From an uncultured Blautia sp. (lineage in GTDB: Bacteria; Bacillota; Clostridia; Lachnospirales; Lachnospiraceae): DNA of 64,000 nucleotides. The stretch spans positions 62,001-126,000 of the forward strand of contig UQHF01000003.1 of NCBI GenBank assembly GCA_900540785.1, written 5' to 3'. Of this stretch, positions 34,893 to 43,340 are shown one piece after another; position 1 is the stretch's first letter, and each line of letters opens with the position of its first letter. Under the pieces are notes generated by a model, which was not told the origin of the DNA, searched no databases, and worked only from the letters and a program-made list of their open reading frames with translations. A program made the translations under genes and the position numbers.

Positions 34893-35339
34893 ATGGACAA
34901 AGAAGTGTTAATACATGTAAAGGGGCTTCAGCTTATAGACAGTACAGATGAGCAGGAGCCTGTTGAGATCGTAGTTCCGGGAGAATATTATTTTCGAAAC
35001 GGAAGCCATTATCTTCGCTTTGAGGAGATCCTGGAGGAATCCGCTCCGCCGACTATAAATTATATTAAAATGTCGCATAAGGGTGTGGAGGTACGGAAAA
35101 AAGGGCTGGTCAACGTACATATGGTTTTTGAGCAGGGAAAAAAGAATATGACATATTATACTACGCCGTACGGCACACTTCAGATGGGGATTGCAGCCAC
35201 AAATCTGGAGCTGGAGGAAACAGAAGGCGCGGTGAATATGAAAGTAGATTATGCACTTGATATGAATGAGGAGCATGTTGCAGACTGCTATCTTTCCATA
35301 CAGGCACAGTCAAAAAATGCGGAGAATTTTTCGTTGTAA
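34893..35339 (+). CDS. DUF1934 family protein
   Basis: A 148-residue protein of the DUF1934 family, a small calycin-like beta-barrel protein known in Firmicutes (B. subtilis YwiB type). VLIHVKGLQ at the N-terminus and TPYGTLQMGIAATNLE plus VDYALDMNEEH late in the sequence fit. Function is unknown. It follows murI by 11 bases with a TAGGAG site and is ended by a bidirectional terminator. Confidence 0.85.
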   Translation: MDKEVLIHVKGLQLIDSTDEQEPVEIVVPGEYYFRNGSHYLRFEEILEESAPPTINYIKMSHKGVEVRKKGLVNVHMVFEQGKKNMTYYTTPYGTLQMGIAATNLELEETEGAVNMKVDYALDMNEEHVADCYLSIQAQSKNAENFSL

Positions 35340-35351
35340 AAATGTAAAATC

Positions 35352-35399
35352 AAAAGCTGGAGCGCATCTTAAAAGATAAAGATGTGACTCCAGCTTTTT
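35352..35399. terminator. Bidirectional terminator between DUF1934 and a convergent gene
   Basis: AAAAGCTGGAG (35352-35362) pairs with CTCCAGCTTTTT (35388-35399). A/T runs flank both sides. Confidence 0.88.
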
Positions 35400-35402
35400 G
35401 AA

Positions 35403-35867
35403 TTATTTGCTGTCTTTTTTGTCTTTGTTCTTTTTGAATCTGCCGAACAGACCTTTTTTCTTTGGTGCCGGTGTTTCCAGAGAACCACGAATGCCTTTTA
35501 CACCTACAATATATAAACCGCTTACTTCTGCCTTGATTTCTTTTTTTACAGGAATCAGTTCGAAAACTTTTTCATCTGCGATTAAAATAGAAATCTTAGG
35601 ACCAACCTTTGCTTTTACGATCGGAAGTTTGGAACGGCGCAGCATCTTAGGAGTCTGGTCGATAACCATCTGTGGAAGTCCGGATTCTTTCAGACGCATT
35701 CGCTTTTTATCAATTACCAGCATGGAAACGGTCTGTTTTGTTGCTTCGATTTGAGCCTGCTGTTCGTCCTGTTTCTTCTGTGCTTTTTTGCCCCAGAAAT
35801 AAAGAGCAATGAGAGCGATCACAAGAATAATCAGAATGACCAGAAGGACGGTTGTTACTGTACTCAT
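35403..35867 (-). CDS. Membrane-anchored protein of unknown function
   Basis: A 154-residue protein with an N-terminal membrane segment (TVLLVILIILVIALIALYFW), a short coiled region rich in Gln/Lys, and a soluble domain (VSMLVIDKKRMRLKESGLP, VGPKISILIADEKVFELIP). The tail is very basic (KKKGLFGRFKKNKDKK). The family is not one I can name. The basic tail suggests binding to an acidic partner or nucleic acid, but this is speculation. A good divergent promoter lies upstream. Confidence 0.8.
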   Translation of the reverse strand: MSTVTTVLLVILIILVIALIALYFWGKKAQKKQDEQQAQIEATKQTVSMLVIDKKRMRLKESGLPQMVIDQTPKMLRRSKLPIVKAKVGPKISILIADEKVFELIPVKKEIKAEVSGLYIVGVKGIRGSLETPAPKKKGLFGRFKKNKDKKDSK

Positions 35868-35906
35868 AAGAATCCTCCTGAATATGTAAATAATTTCATA
35901 AAGTCT

Positions 35907-35935
35907 ATTTTATCATTATTTATAAAAAAAGGCAA
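35907..35935 (-). promoter_or_regulatory. Promoter of the membrane-anchored unknown gene
   Basis: Minus-strand TTGCCT (35935-35930), a 17-bp spacer and TAAAAT (35912-35907). Confidence 0.65.
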
Positions 35936-35969
35936 TTCTTAATTATGCTTCTTTTTGGGACAAAAACAG

Positions 35970-35998
35970 TGGAAATGAAAGGCTTCAAAAGGTATAAT
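35970..35998 (+). promoter_or_regulatory. Promoter of the first deacetylase gene
   Basis: TGGAAA (35970-35975), a 17-bp spacer and TATAAT (35993-35998), 59 bases before the start codon. Confidence 0.65.
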
Positions 35999-36056
35999 AA
36001 GATATACGGGAAGCAAATACTATAGGAAAAGCGTATACGAAGGAGCAAACAGACAG

Positions 36057-37586
36057 ATGGGCAAAAATGACAAAGATGAAAGAGAAGTGAAGAGTGCAGA
36101 AGGGATTCAGGAGGAATTTTCTGATGAGGAATACGAGAGACGCCGCGAGATAAGAAAAAAGAGGCTGGAACTCCGCAGAAGAAAAGAACGGAGAAGGCGG
36201 AGAATACAGATAGCGGCTGTTGTCATGGTCGCAGCTGTAATTACAGCAGGCGGCATTTATGTGGGGGTTCGGGAAAAGGGAAAGACACAGGGAAAGGAAA
36301 ATAAGGAAGCGCAGGCAGCGAATACAGGAAATACGTCTGGGAAAAATGCGAAAGCGGAGAATACAGATTCAAAGAAGAAAAAAGATAAACTAAAGGAGTC
36401 AGATAGCGTACTTCAGAAAGCGGAGCTTCTTGCCGCACAGTATGATTACGACGGCGCGATCCAACTGTTAAAGAAAGAGCCGGATTATGAGAAAAATGAA
36501 AAAATGCAGGAGGCGGTAAAGAAATTTGAGGAGACAAAGGCAACCTGCGTATCCTGGCCGCTTGAGGAAGTAACGCATGTATTTTATCACACGATGATCG
36601 TGGATCCGAAAAAAGCTTTTGACGGAGATTATAAAGAAGCGGATTATAATCAGGTTATGACTACCATTGATGAGTTTAATAAAATAACCCAGGAAATGTA
36701 CGACAGAGGATACGTCATGGTCAGTATTTATGATATGGCGAAGGCAGATGAAAACGGCAATATGACGCCGGGAGAAATTCTTCTTCCTCCGGGAAAAATC
36801 CCGTTTGTCCTTTCACAGGATGATGTGAGCTACTATCACTATATGGATGGAGACGGCTATCCGTCAAAACTCATTGTGGACGAGGAGGGGAAAGTCCGAA
36901 ATGAGTATGTAGAAGATGATGGTAGCATTTCTGTGGGAGATTATGATATGGTTCCTTTAATTGACCGTTTTGTGGAGAAACATCCTGATTTTTCTTACAG
37001 AGGGGCAAAGGGAATTGTGGCGCTTACAGGCTATAACGGGATTTTGGGATACCGTACAGATATAAGCTATGAGACAAGACCGGACGACTTTGATGCGGAT
37101 AAGGTAAAATGGCTGGAAGAGCATCCTGATTTTAGTCTTGATAAGGAGAGAGAAGAAGCGAAGAAGGTTGCCGAGGCAATGAAGGCAAATGGCTGGCTGT
37201 TTGCAAGTCACACCTGGGGACATCAGAATGTAGGAACTGCTCCTCTTGAAAAGCTTCAGGCAGACACGAAGAAATTTAAGGAAAATGTAGATCCGATCAT
37301 CGGAGGAACAGATATTATTATTTTTGCATTCGGTACAGATTTAACAGATTACGCAGATTATTCCGGCGATAAATTTGAATATTTTAAAAGCCAGGGATAT
37401 AATTATTTCTGCAATGTAGATTCCAGCAAGTATTTTGTACAGATACGCGACCGGTATTTCCGCCAGGGAAGAAGGAATCTGGACGGATACCGCATGTATT
37501 ACAATCCGGAGATGCTGGAAGATCTGTTTGATGCGAAGGAAGTTTTTGATCCGGCAAGGCCAACGCCGGTAAAACCTATGGGTTAA
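36057..37586 (+). CDS. Membrane-anchored polysaccharide deacetylase-like protein (copy 1)
   Basis: A 509-residue protein with a highly basic cytoplasmic N-terminus (ELRRRKERRRRRI), one membrane segment (IAAVVMVAAVITAGGIYVGV) and an extracellular part. The C-terminal half is NodB-like: FVLSQDDVSYYHYMDGDGYP takes the place of the usual TFDDG motif, and SHTWGHQN supplies the HxxxH metal histidines. It probably deacetylates a surface polysaccharide or peptidoglycan sugar; substrate unknown. The next gene is a close paralogue, so this is a tandem duplication with different membrane anchors. Confidence 0.85.
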   Translation: MGKNDKDEREVKSAEGIQEEFSDEEYERRREIRKKRLELRRRKERRRRRIQIAAVVMVAAVITAGGIYVGVREKGKTQGKENKEAQAANTGNTSGKNAKAENTDSKKKKDKLKESDSVLQKAELLAAQYDYDGAIQLLKKEPDYEKNEKMQEAVKKFEETKATCVSWPLEEVTHVFYHTMIVDPKKAFDGDYKEADYNQVMTTIDEFNKITQEMYDRGYVMVSIYDMAKADENGNMTPGEILLPPGKIPFVLSQDDVSYYHYMDGDGYPSKLIVDEEGKVRNEYVEDDGSISVGDYDMVPLIDRFVEKHPDFSYRGAKGIVALTGYNGILGYRTDISYETRPDDFDADKVKWLEEHPDFSLDKEREEAKKVAEAMKANGWLFASHTWGHQNVGTAPLEKLQADTKKFKENVDPIIGGTDIIIFAFGTDLTDYADYSGDKFEYFKSQGYNYFCNVDSSKYFVQIRDRYFRQGRRNLDGYRMYYNPEMLEDLFDAKEVFDPARPTPVKPMG

Positions 37587-37628
37587 TCAGTACAAAGGGG
37601 ATTATAAATACGAAAGGGGAATTATTAA

Positions 37629-39041
37629 ATGAAAAAAAGGGGAATTGGCATATTATTGTCGGTTCTTTGTGCATCTGTGTTTCTTGGAGGCTGCAGCGTG
37701 CTTCCATTTGAGGAGAAGTCCTTTTATTCAAAAGAAGGACCGAGGGCGGTGGACGCAAAGCCTAAGGTAACGGCAACACCTACACCGGAACCTTCAAAAG
37801 CGCCTGAAAAGAAAACAGAGAAAGAAAAGGAAAGTGAAAATCTGGACGAAGAAGGAAAAAAGATTCTTGCCCGTGCAGATAAGATGGCAGCGCAGTATAA
37901 TTATGATAAGGCGATCAAGTACCTGAAAGAGCAGCCGGAATATGAAAATACAAAAGCGTTCCAGAAAGCGGTAACAGAGTATGAAAATACAAAGGCAACC
38001 TGTGTGGAGTATCCGCTGGAAGAAGTGACGCATGTATTTTTCCATACTTTGATCGTAGATACTTCAAAAGCCTTTGACGGGGATTCCGATGAGGCTGGCT
38101 ACAATCAGATGATGACAACGGTCAGCGAGTTTAATAAAATCATGCAGAGCATGTACGACAAAGGATATGTCCTTGTAAGTCCGCATGATATGGCAAAAGT
38201 GAATGAGGACGGGACTATGTCCAGGGGAAAGATCATGCTTCCGCCCGGAAAAAAAGCTTTTGTTCTTTCACAGGACGATGTGAGCTATTATCACTATATG
38301 GACGGAGACGGATTTGCCAGCAGAATGGTTCTTGATAAAAACGGGAATGTAAAATGCGAATATAAGGAAGACGATGGCAGCGTTTCCGTGGGAGATTATG
38401 ATATGGTCCCTCTTCTGGACAGTTTTGTGAAAAAACACCCTGATTTTTCCTACAGAGGAAGAAAGGGAATCCTTGCGATGACCGGTTATAACGGTGTGTT
38501 TGGATACAGAACGGACAGCGCGTATAAAACCGGAAAAAATCTTCAGGATAATCAGAAAGAATTTCTGGAAAATAATCCGGATTTCAATTTCGATGAAGAA
38601 GTGAAAGATGCAAAAAAAATAGCGGAAGCCCTGAAGAAAAGCGGCTGGGAATTTGCAAGCCATACCTGGGGACATAAAAACGCTACAGAGTCAAGCGCGG
38701 AGGAGCTTCAGACAGATAATGAGAAATGGGAAAAAAATGTAGCACCGATCCTCGGAAAAACAGATATGATCATCTTTGCTTTTGGAGCGGATATTGGGAA
38801 CTGGGAGAATTATTCTATGGACAATCCAAAGTTTGCATATTACAAGAGCAGGGGTTATAATTACTATTGCAATGTGGATTCCAATCAGTACTGGGTCCAG
38901 ATCACAGATGAATATTTCCGACAGGGAAGAAGAAACCTGGACGGTTACAGAATGTATTATAATCCGGATATGGTAAGTGATTTGTTTGATGTATCAGAAG
39001 TCTGGGATTCTTCCAGACCGACACCGGTACCGGAGATGTAG
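37629..39041 (+). CDS. Lipoprotein polysaccharide deacetylase-like protein (copy 2)
   Basis: A 470-residue paralogue of the preceding protein. It has a lipoprotein signal (ASVFLGGCS, lipobox LGGC) in place of the membrane anchor, then a Thr/Pro/Lys-rich linker. Shared blocks include ATCVEYPLEEVTHVFFHT, FVLSQDDVSYYHYMDGDGF, KKHPDFSYRGRKGI, ASHTWGHKN and FRQGRRNLDGYRMYYNP. The divergent motif I (QDDVSYY) is identical in both copies, so the subgroup is self-consistent. It starts 43 bases after copy 1 and is followed by a structured intergenic stretch. Confidence 0.85.
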   Translation: MKKRGIGILLSVLCASVFLGGCSVLPFEEKSFYSKEGPRAVDAKPKVTATPTPEPSKAPEKKTEKEKESENLDEEGKKILARADKMAAQYNYDKAIKYLKEQPEYENTKAFQKAVTEYENTKATCVEYPLEEVTHVFFHTLIVDTSKAFDGDSDEAGYNQMMTTVSEFNKIMQSMYDKGYVLVSPHDMAKVNEDGTMSRGKIMLPPGKKAFVLSQDDVSYYHYMDGDGFASRMVLDKNGNVKCEYKEDDGSVSVGDYDMVPLLDSFVKKHPDFSYRGRKGILAMTGYNGVFGYRTDSAYKTGKNLQDNQKEFLENNPDFNFDEEVKDAKKIAEALKKSGWEFASHTWGHKNATESSAEELQTDNEKWEKNVAPILGKTDMIIFAFGADIGNWENYSMDNPKFAYYKSRGYNYYCNVDSNQYWVQITDEYFRQGRRNLDGYRMYYNPDMVSDLFDVSEVWDSSRPTPVPEM

Positions 39042-39256
39042 ACGCCAGGGGCAAAAGGTCATAGCCCACGTTATGCTTGCATATAAGTGGGCTTATGACT
39101 TTGGGACCCGCCCCACTATGAGGATAAAAGTGGGGCGTATGCTCCACGATATCCGAATAGGGGGTAGAATTGTGAGAGCACGAAGTGCGGAACAATTCGT
39201 AAGGCATCGTCTAACTATAAAATCTGAATACAGACCAACGCAGAAAGGAAGCGGAC
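39042..39256. other. Structured intergenic region with three hairpins
   Basis: 215 bases between two genes hold three successive stem-loops: a long imperfect one (39054-39069 with 39087-39102, with further TTATG/CATA pairing inside), an 8-bp perfect one (GCCCCACT 39110-39117, AGTGGGGC 39129-39136) and GAATTGT/ACAATTC (39167-39173, 39192-39198) enclosing GCAC-GAA-GTGC. No T run follows any of them. It also carries a GATATC site at 39148. A structured RNA or a dispersed REP-like repeat is likely; see findings. Confidence 0.6.
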
Positions 39257-40531
39257 ATGAAGAAAAAAGTATATCTTATGATTTTAACATTATGTATTGC
39301 ATTTGCAGGAACAGCCTGCGGCACAAAGGAGCAGGCAGCAGAGGAAACAAAGACATCTGAGGAAAAGACAGAGGATAAGAAAGATACGGAGAAATCCGGG
39401 GAAGCAACACGCCTTGTTTCCGTGAAAGATATAGATAAATATATTACGATCGGGCAGTATAAAGGTCTTTCTCTTGAGAAGGTAGTGGAGACCATTACAG
39501 ATACTGAATTAGAAGGCAGCATCTCCCAGGATCTTGAAATGACCAAGGAAGAAGTAAAAGACGGTGTGGTAGAAGATGGAGATACCGTAACTGTTAATTA
39601 TGTAGGAACAGAAAACGGAAAGGAATTTAACGGCGGTTCCGCGGAAAATCAGGAAATTACCATTGGTTCCGGCGGTTACATCCCGGGATTCGAGGATGGC
39701 ATTCTGGGAATGAAAAAAGGAGAGACAAAAGACGTTCCCCTTACTTTCCCGGAAGACTATATTGAACCGTCTATGGCAGGAAAAGATGTAGTATTTAAAA
39801 TCACACTGCAGTCCTTTAAGAGAGCACCGGAACTGAATGACGACTGGGTAGCAAAAAATACAGAATACAAGACAGTAGAGGAATACAGAGAAGGAAAGAA
39901 GAAGCTTCTTCAGGAAAATGCAGAACAGATGGCAGACAGTGTTCTTTACCAGACGGCATGGAATCAGGTTAACGAAGCTTCCGAAGTAAAGGAATACCCG
40001 GAGAAAGATGTAAAAGAGGCATACGCGGAATTTGAGACACAGATAAAGTCTTATGCAAAACAGGGCGGAATGGAGCTTGAGGATTATCTGGAAAGCCAGC
40101 AGGTGTCCCAGGAAGCATTTGAGGAACAGTGCCAGAAATATGCGGAGGAGAGAGTAAAGCAGAATCTGATCCTTCAGGGGATTATGGACGCAGAGGGAAT
40201 GACTCTGGAAGATAAGGAAAGTCTTGCAATTCAGGATGAGATAATCCAGACTTATGGGGTACAGGATCTGGCAGCGCTTATTGACACATATGGACAGACG
40301 TCTGTAGATAGAACAATCGGTCTTATCCGTGTGGAGCGTTTCATTGTGGAGAATGCGAATGTAGAAGAAAAGATTTCAGAAAACGGAACAGTAGGAGTGA
40401 GCGGAAATGGAAGCGTTTCTGCAGAGGGAGAAGAAGCTGTGGATGAGACAGAAGGTACGGGGGAGTCTGATTCAGAAGAAACAGATCCAGAAGAAACAGA
40501 TTCTGAAGAGACTCCGACAGTAGAGCAGTAG
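39257..40531 (+). CDS. FKBP-type peptidyl-prolyl isomerase lipoprotein (trigger factor-like)
   Basis: A 424-residue secreted homologue of trigger factor lacking its ribosome-binding domain. The N-terminus is a signal peptide with a lipobox-like AGTAC. The FKBP domain is VEDGDTVTVNYVGT through GYIPGFEDGILGMKKGETKDV (given here as two short parts) and ends with TFPEDY. The trigger-factor C-terminal helical domain follows (about residues 195-380). The tail is a Glu/Thr/Ser repeat (SEETDPEETDSEET). It probably folds secreted proteins outside the membrane. nagA follows after 46 bases without a terminator. Confidence 0.88.
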   Translation: MKKKVYLMILTLCIAFAGTACGTKEQAAEETKTSEEKTEDKKDTEKSGEATRLVSVKDIDKYITIGQYKGLSLEKVVETITDTELEGSISQDLEMTKEEVKDGVVEDGDTVTVNYVGTENGKEFNGGSAENQEITIGSGGYIPGFEDGILGMKKGETKDVPLTFPEDYIEPSMAGKDVVFKITLQSFKRAPELNDDWVAKNTEYKTVEEYREGKKKLLQENAEQMADSVLYQTAWNQVNEASEVKEYPEKDVKEAYAEFETQIKSYAKQGGMELEDYLESQQVSQEAFEEQCQKYAEERVKQNLILQGIMDAEGMTLEDKESLAIQDEIIQTYGVQDLAALIDTYGQTSVDRTIGLIRVERFIVENANVEEKISENGTVGVSGNGSVSAEGEEAVDETEGTGESDSEETDPEETDSEETPTVEQ

Positions 40532-40577
40532 GCAATACAAATTAAAATAATAAAAAGAAAAACGGGAGGCAAGTATT

Positions 40578-41681
40578 ATGATTATCAGAAACGGAGAGGT
40601 ATTTCAGGAAGACGGAACTTTTTGTGTGAAAGATGTGTACATTGAAAACAATAAGATTGTGGAGAATGAGTCCCAGGTAACAGATAAAACCGTAGTGGAC
40701 GCTTCCGGTCTTAAAGTAATCCCTGGTCTTGTTGATGTACACAGCCACGGAGCAGCAGGATTTGATTTCTGTGACGCAGATGTGGATGGACTGAAAAAAA
40801 TCCTGGAATACGAGAAAAAGAGCGGTGTAACCTCTTATTGTCCGACTTCTATGACTCTTCCTCTGGAACAGTTAAAGGAGATTTTTGCAACGATCAAAGA
40901 AGTGGGCGATTTTAAAGAAGGCGCGCATGTACGCGGTATTAATATGGAAGGACCGTTCCTTGCTTCCAGTAAAAAAGGCGCGCATGTAGAAGGGTATATT
41001 AAAAAACCAATGGTGGAATTTTTCAGAGAATTGAATGAGGATTCCGGGAACATGGTAAAACTTGTAACTCTGGCTCCCGATGCAGAGGGAGCAATGGAAT
41101 TCATTGATGAAGTTCACGATGAAGTATGTATTTCTCTTGGCCATACAGCGGCAGATTATGAGACTTCAAGTGAGGCAATGAAAAGAGGCGCGCATCATGT
41201 CACTCATCTTTTTAATGCGATGAAACCGTTTGGACACAGAGAACCGGGTCTTGTCGGCGCTGCAAGAGATGATGAAAACTGTATGGTGGAGCTTATCTGT
41301 GACGGAATCCATATCCACCCGTCTGTTGTGCGCGCAACATTTGAGATGTTCGGACCGGAGAGAGTGGTTCTTGTAAGCGATTCCATGAGAGCGACAGGAA
41401 TGGCAAACGGAACGTATGAGCTTGGCGGCCAGGAGGTTACGGTAAAGGACAGAAAGGCAACCCTGAAAAACGGTACGATCGCAGGCTCTGCGACAGATCT
41501 TTACGGCTGTATGTGCAAGGCAGTAGAATTTGGGATTCCTCTTGCAGAGGCAATTTTTGCAGCTACGAGAAACCCGGCAAAGAGCATTGGAATTTATGAG
41601 GAAACAGGCTCTATCACACCTGGAAAAGATGCAGATATTCTTCTTGTAACAGACGATCTGGAATTGAAACAGGTACTGTAA
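40578..41681 (+). CDS. nagA: N-acetylglucosamine-6-phosphate deacetylase
   Basis: Amidohydrolase that converts GlcNAc-6-P to GlcN-6-P in amino sugar and wall recycling, 367 residues. VDVHSHGAAGFDF carries the first metal histidines, NMEGPFLASSKKGAH the glutamate, and LGHTAADYETS with HHVTHLFNAMKPF the later ones; VSDSMRATGM supplies the catalytic aspartate. GGGAGGC lies before the ATG. No nagB is in the window. The location between surface deacetylases suggests use of sugars released from the wall, which is an inference. Confidence 0.95.
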   Translation: MIIRNGEVFQEDGTFCVKDVYIENNKIVENESQVTDKTVVDASGLKVIPGLVDVHSHGAAGFDFCDADVDGLKKILEYEKKSGVTSYCPTSMTLPLEQLKEIFATIKEVGDFKEGAHVRGINMEGPFLASSKKGAHVEGYIKKPMVEFFRELNEDSGNMVKLVTLAPDAEGAMEFIDEVHDEVCISLGHTAADYETSSEAMKRGAHHVTHLFNAMKPFGHREPGLVGAARDDENCMVELICDGIHIHPSVVRATFEMFGPERVVLVSDSMRATGMANGTYELGGQEVTVKDRKATLKNGTIAGSATDLYGCMCKAVEFGIPLAEAIFAATRNPAKSIGIYEETGSITPGKDADILLVTDDLELKQVL

Positions 41682-41812
41682 AATTTAATAAAATCTTTAG
41701 AGGAAAACCATTGTAATTATCTGCCAAATGAGCTATTATGAACTTGGAAAATGAAACCGTACAAAAAATGTACAATATTGAGTAATGTAGATGAAGTGGG
41801 GAAAGAAACAGA

Positions 41813-43111
41813 ATGGACAAGAGGATTATACAGGAGAGAATGCGGCAGAAAAAACGCCAGATGATGATACGAAAATACACCAGGCTTGCCACCTATGCCA
41901 TAGCGGCGGTGCTGGTTGTGGTATTTGTAGTAAAGGGCGTGATTTTCCCAATTATGAACCGCGGAGATGGAGAGAAAGACAAAAAATCTCAGGGGAAGAC
42001 AGTAGAAGTACAGGCTCAGACGGCGGAGGCAGATCCGAATGCAGCGATTCGCCAGCCACTGAAAGGAAAAGGCGATGCCGGAAAGGTATCCGTAATGACG
42101 CCAGGCTGGCATGAGAGCGACGAAGGGCGCTGGTATCAGAACGCCGACGGAACGTATTATGCAGATGGTTTTCAGGAAATAGACGGAGCAGAATATTCTT
42201 TTGACGAGAATGGCTATATACAGACCGGCTGGGTGACAAAGGGTGTGAACGATTATTTCTTTAATGAAGATGGAACTTATAATAAAGAAAAGAAACGTCC
42301 TATGCTTGCACTGACTTTTGACGATGGTCCGAGCGAATATACAGATGAGCTTCTCGACTGTCTGGAAGAGAATAATGCAAAGGCAACTTTCTTTATGCTG
42401 GGTCAGAATGTGGAGTTATATCCGGATACTGTAAAGAGAATGCAGGAAATGGGCTGCGATATTGGAAGTCATTCCTGGGATCATCTCGATCTGATGACGC
42501 TTGATGAAAACGGAATAGCAGAGGAATTTTCGAAAACCGACGAAGCACTTATAAAAGCCTGTGGACAGCCTGCTTCTGTGGCAAGAGCACCTTATGGAAG
42601 CGCTGACCAGCACGTTTATGATATTGTGCAGAAGCCATTCTTTATGTGGTCTCTTGATACGCTTGACTGGCAGCTTCTGGACGCGCAGGCAGATTATGAT
42701 GCAGTTATGAATGGAGATCTGACAGACGGTTCCATTATTCTGATGCACGATATTCATGAACCTTCTGTACAGGCTGCTTTAAAGCTGATCCCTGATCTGG
42801 TTGCAAAGGGATATAAGCTTGTGACAGTAAGTGAAATGGCAGAGGCAAAAGGCGTAGAGCTTCAGAATGCAAGATACATTGATTTCTGGCAGAGCAGCTT
42901 TGATAATGGTTCAGTACCGGGCTATAAGGGGGGCGACGATTCTCTTACAGGCGGTTCTGAGGGTGACGTATCAGACGGTTCCGATGGAAGTGCAGAGGAC
43001 GGAACAGATGAAGACGTATCAGACGGCTCAGAAGGCGGCACGGATGGAAGCGAAGAAGGCGAGGTTTCCGGAGAAGAGATGACGGATGGAAGTTCCGGAG
43101 AGGAAGTCTGA
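41813..43111 (+). CDS. Polysaccharide deacetylase with N-terminal anchor and cell-wall-type repeats
   Basis: A 432-residue surface deacetylase of the classical NodB type. A membrane segment (ATYAIAAVLVVVFVVKGVIF) is followed by choline-binding-like aromatic repeats (GRWYQNADGTYYADGF, NGYIQTGWVTKG). The catalytic domain has TFDDGPSEYT (Asp-Asp), SHSWDHLDL (metal His pair), RAPYGSA, DTLDWQL and LMHDIH, so it should be active as a GlcNAc or peptidoglycan deacetylase. The C-terminal 75 residues are Gly/Ser/Asp/Glu low complexity. Its intact motifs contrast with the altered motif I in the two deacetylase-like genes at 36-39 kb. Confidence 0.92.
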   Translation: MDKRIIQERMRQKKRQMMIRKYTRLATYAIAAVLVVVFVVKGVIFPIMNRGDGEKDKKSQGKTVEVQAQTAEADPNAAIRQPLKGKGDAGKVSVMTPGWHESDEGRWYQNADGTYYADGFQEIDGAEYSFDENGYIQTGWVTKGVNDYFFNEDGTYNKEKKRPMLALTFDDGPSEYTDELLDCLEENNAKATFFMLGQNVELYPDTVKRMQEMGCDIGSHSWDHLDLMTLDENGIAEEFSKTDEALIKACGQPASVARAPYGSADQHVYDIVQKPFFMWSLDTLDWQLLDAQADYDAVMNGDLTDGSIILMHDIHEPSVQAALKLIPDLVAKGYKLVTVSEMAEAKGVELQNARYIDFWQSSFDNGSVPGYKGGDDSLTGGSEGDVSDGSDGSAEDGTDEDVSDGSEGGTDGSEEGEVSGEEMTDGSSGEEV

Positions 43112-43163
43112 CAAAATTTCATACAGAAATACGATATTACATAGCAGCGTATGCTGCAAAGAT

Positions 43164-43212
43164 AAGACAGGGACAGGAACTGAGTAAAAAAGCAGGAACT
43201 GCCCCTGTTTTG
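43164..43212 (+). terminator. Probable terminator after the deacetylase
   Basis: ACAGGG...CCCTGT outer stem with CAG/CTG inner pairs, followed by TTTTGTTGTT. The stem is imperfect. Confidence 0.5.
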
Positions 43213-43234
43213 TTGTTAAAACAACCAAAAATAA

Positions 43235-43263
43235 TTGACGTGATATGTACATATTGGTATAAT
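43235..43263 (+). promoter_or_regulatory. Promoter of the amylase-branching enzyme operon
   Basis: TTGACG (43235-43240), a 17-bp spacer and TATAAT (43258-43263). Confidence 0.85.
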
Positions 43264-43340
43264 ATAACCATATATGATTGACCGAAAGTCATTTAGAATA
43301 AAAATGCAGATTTGAACAGATGCAGGAAATCGAGGACAAA

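Noticed and set aside
43164..43212. Direct repeats of CAGGAACTG as a regulatory element
   Set aside because: They sit in an imperfect hairpin followed by T residues, so a terminator explains them as well.
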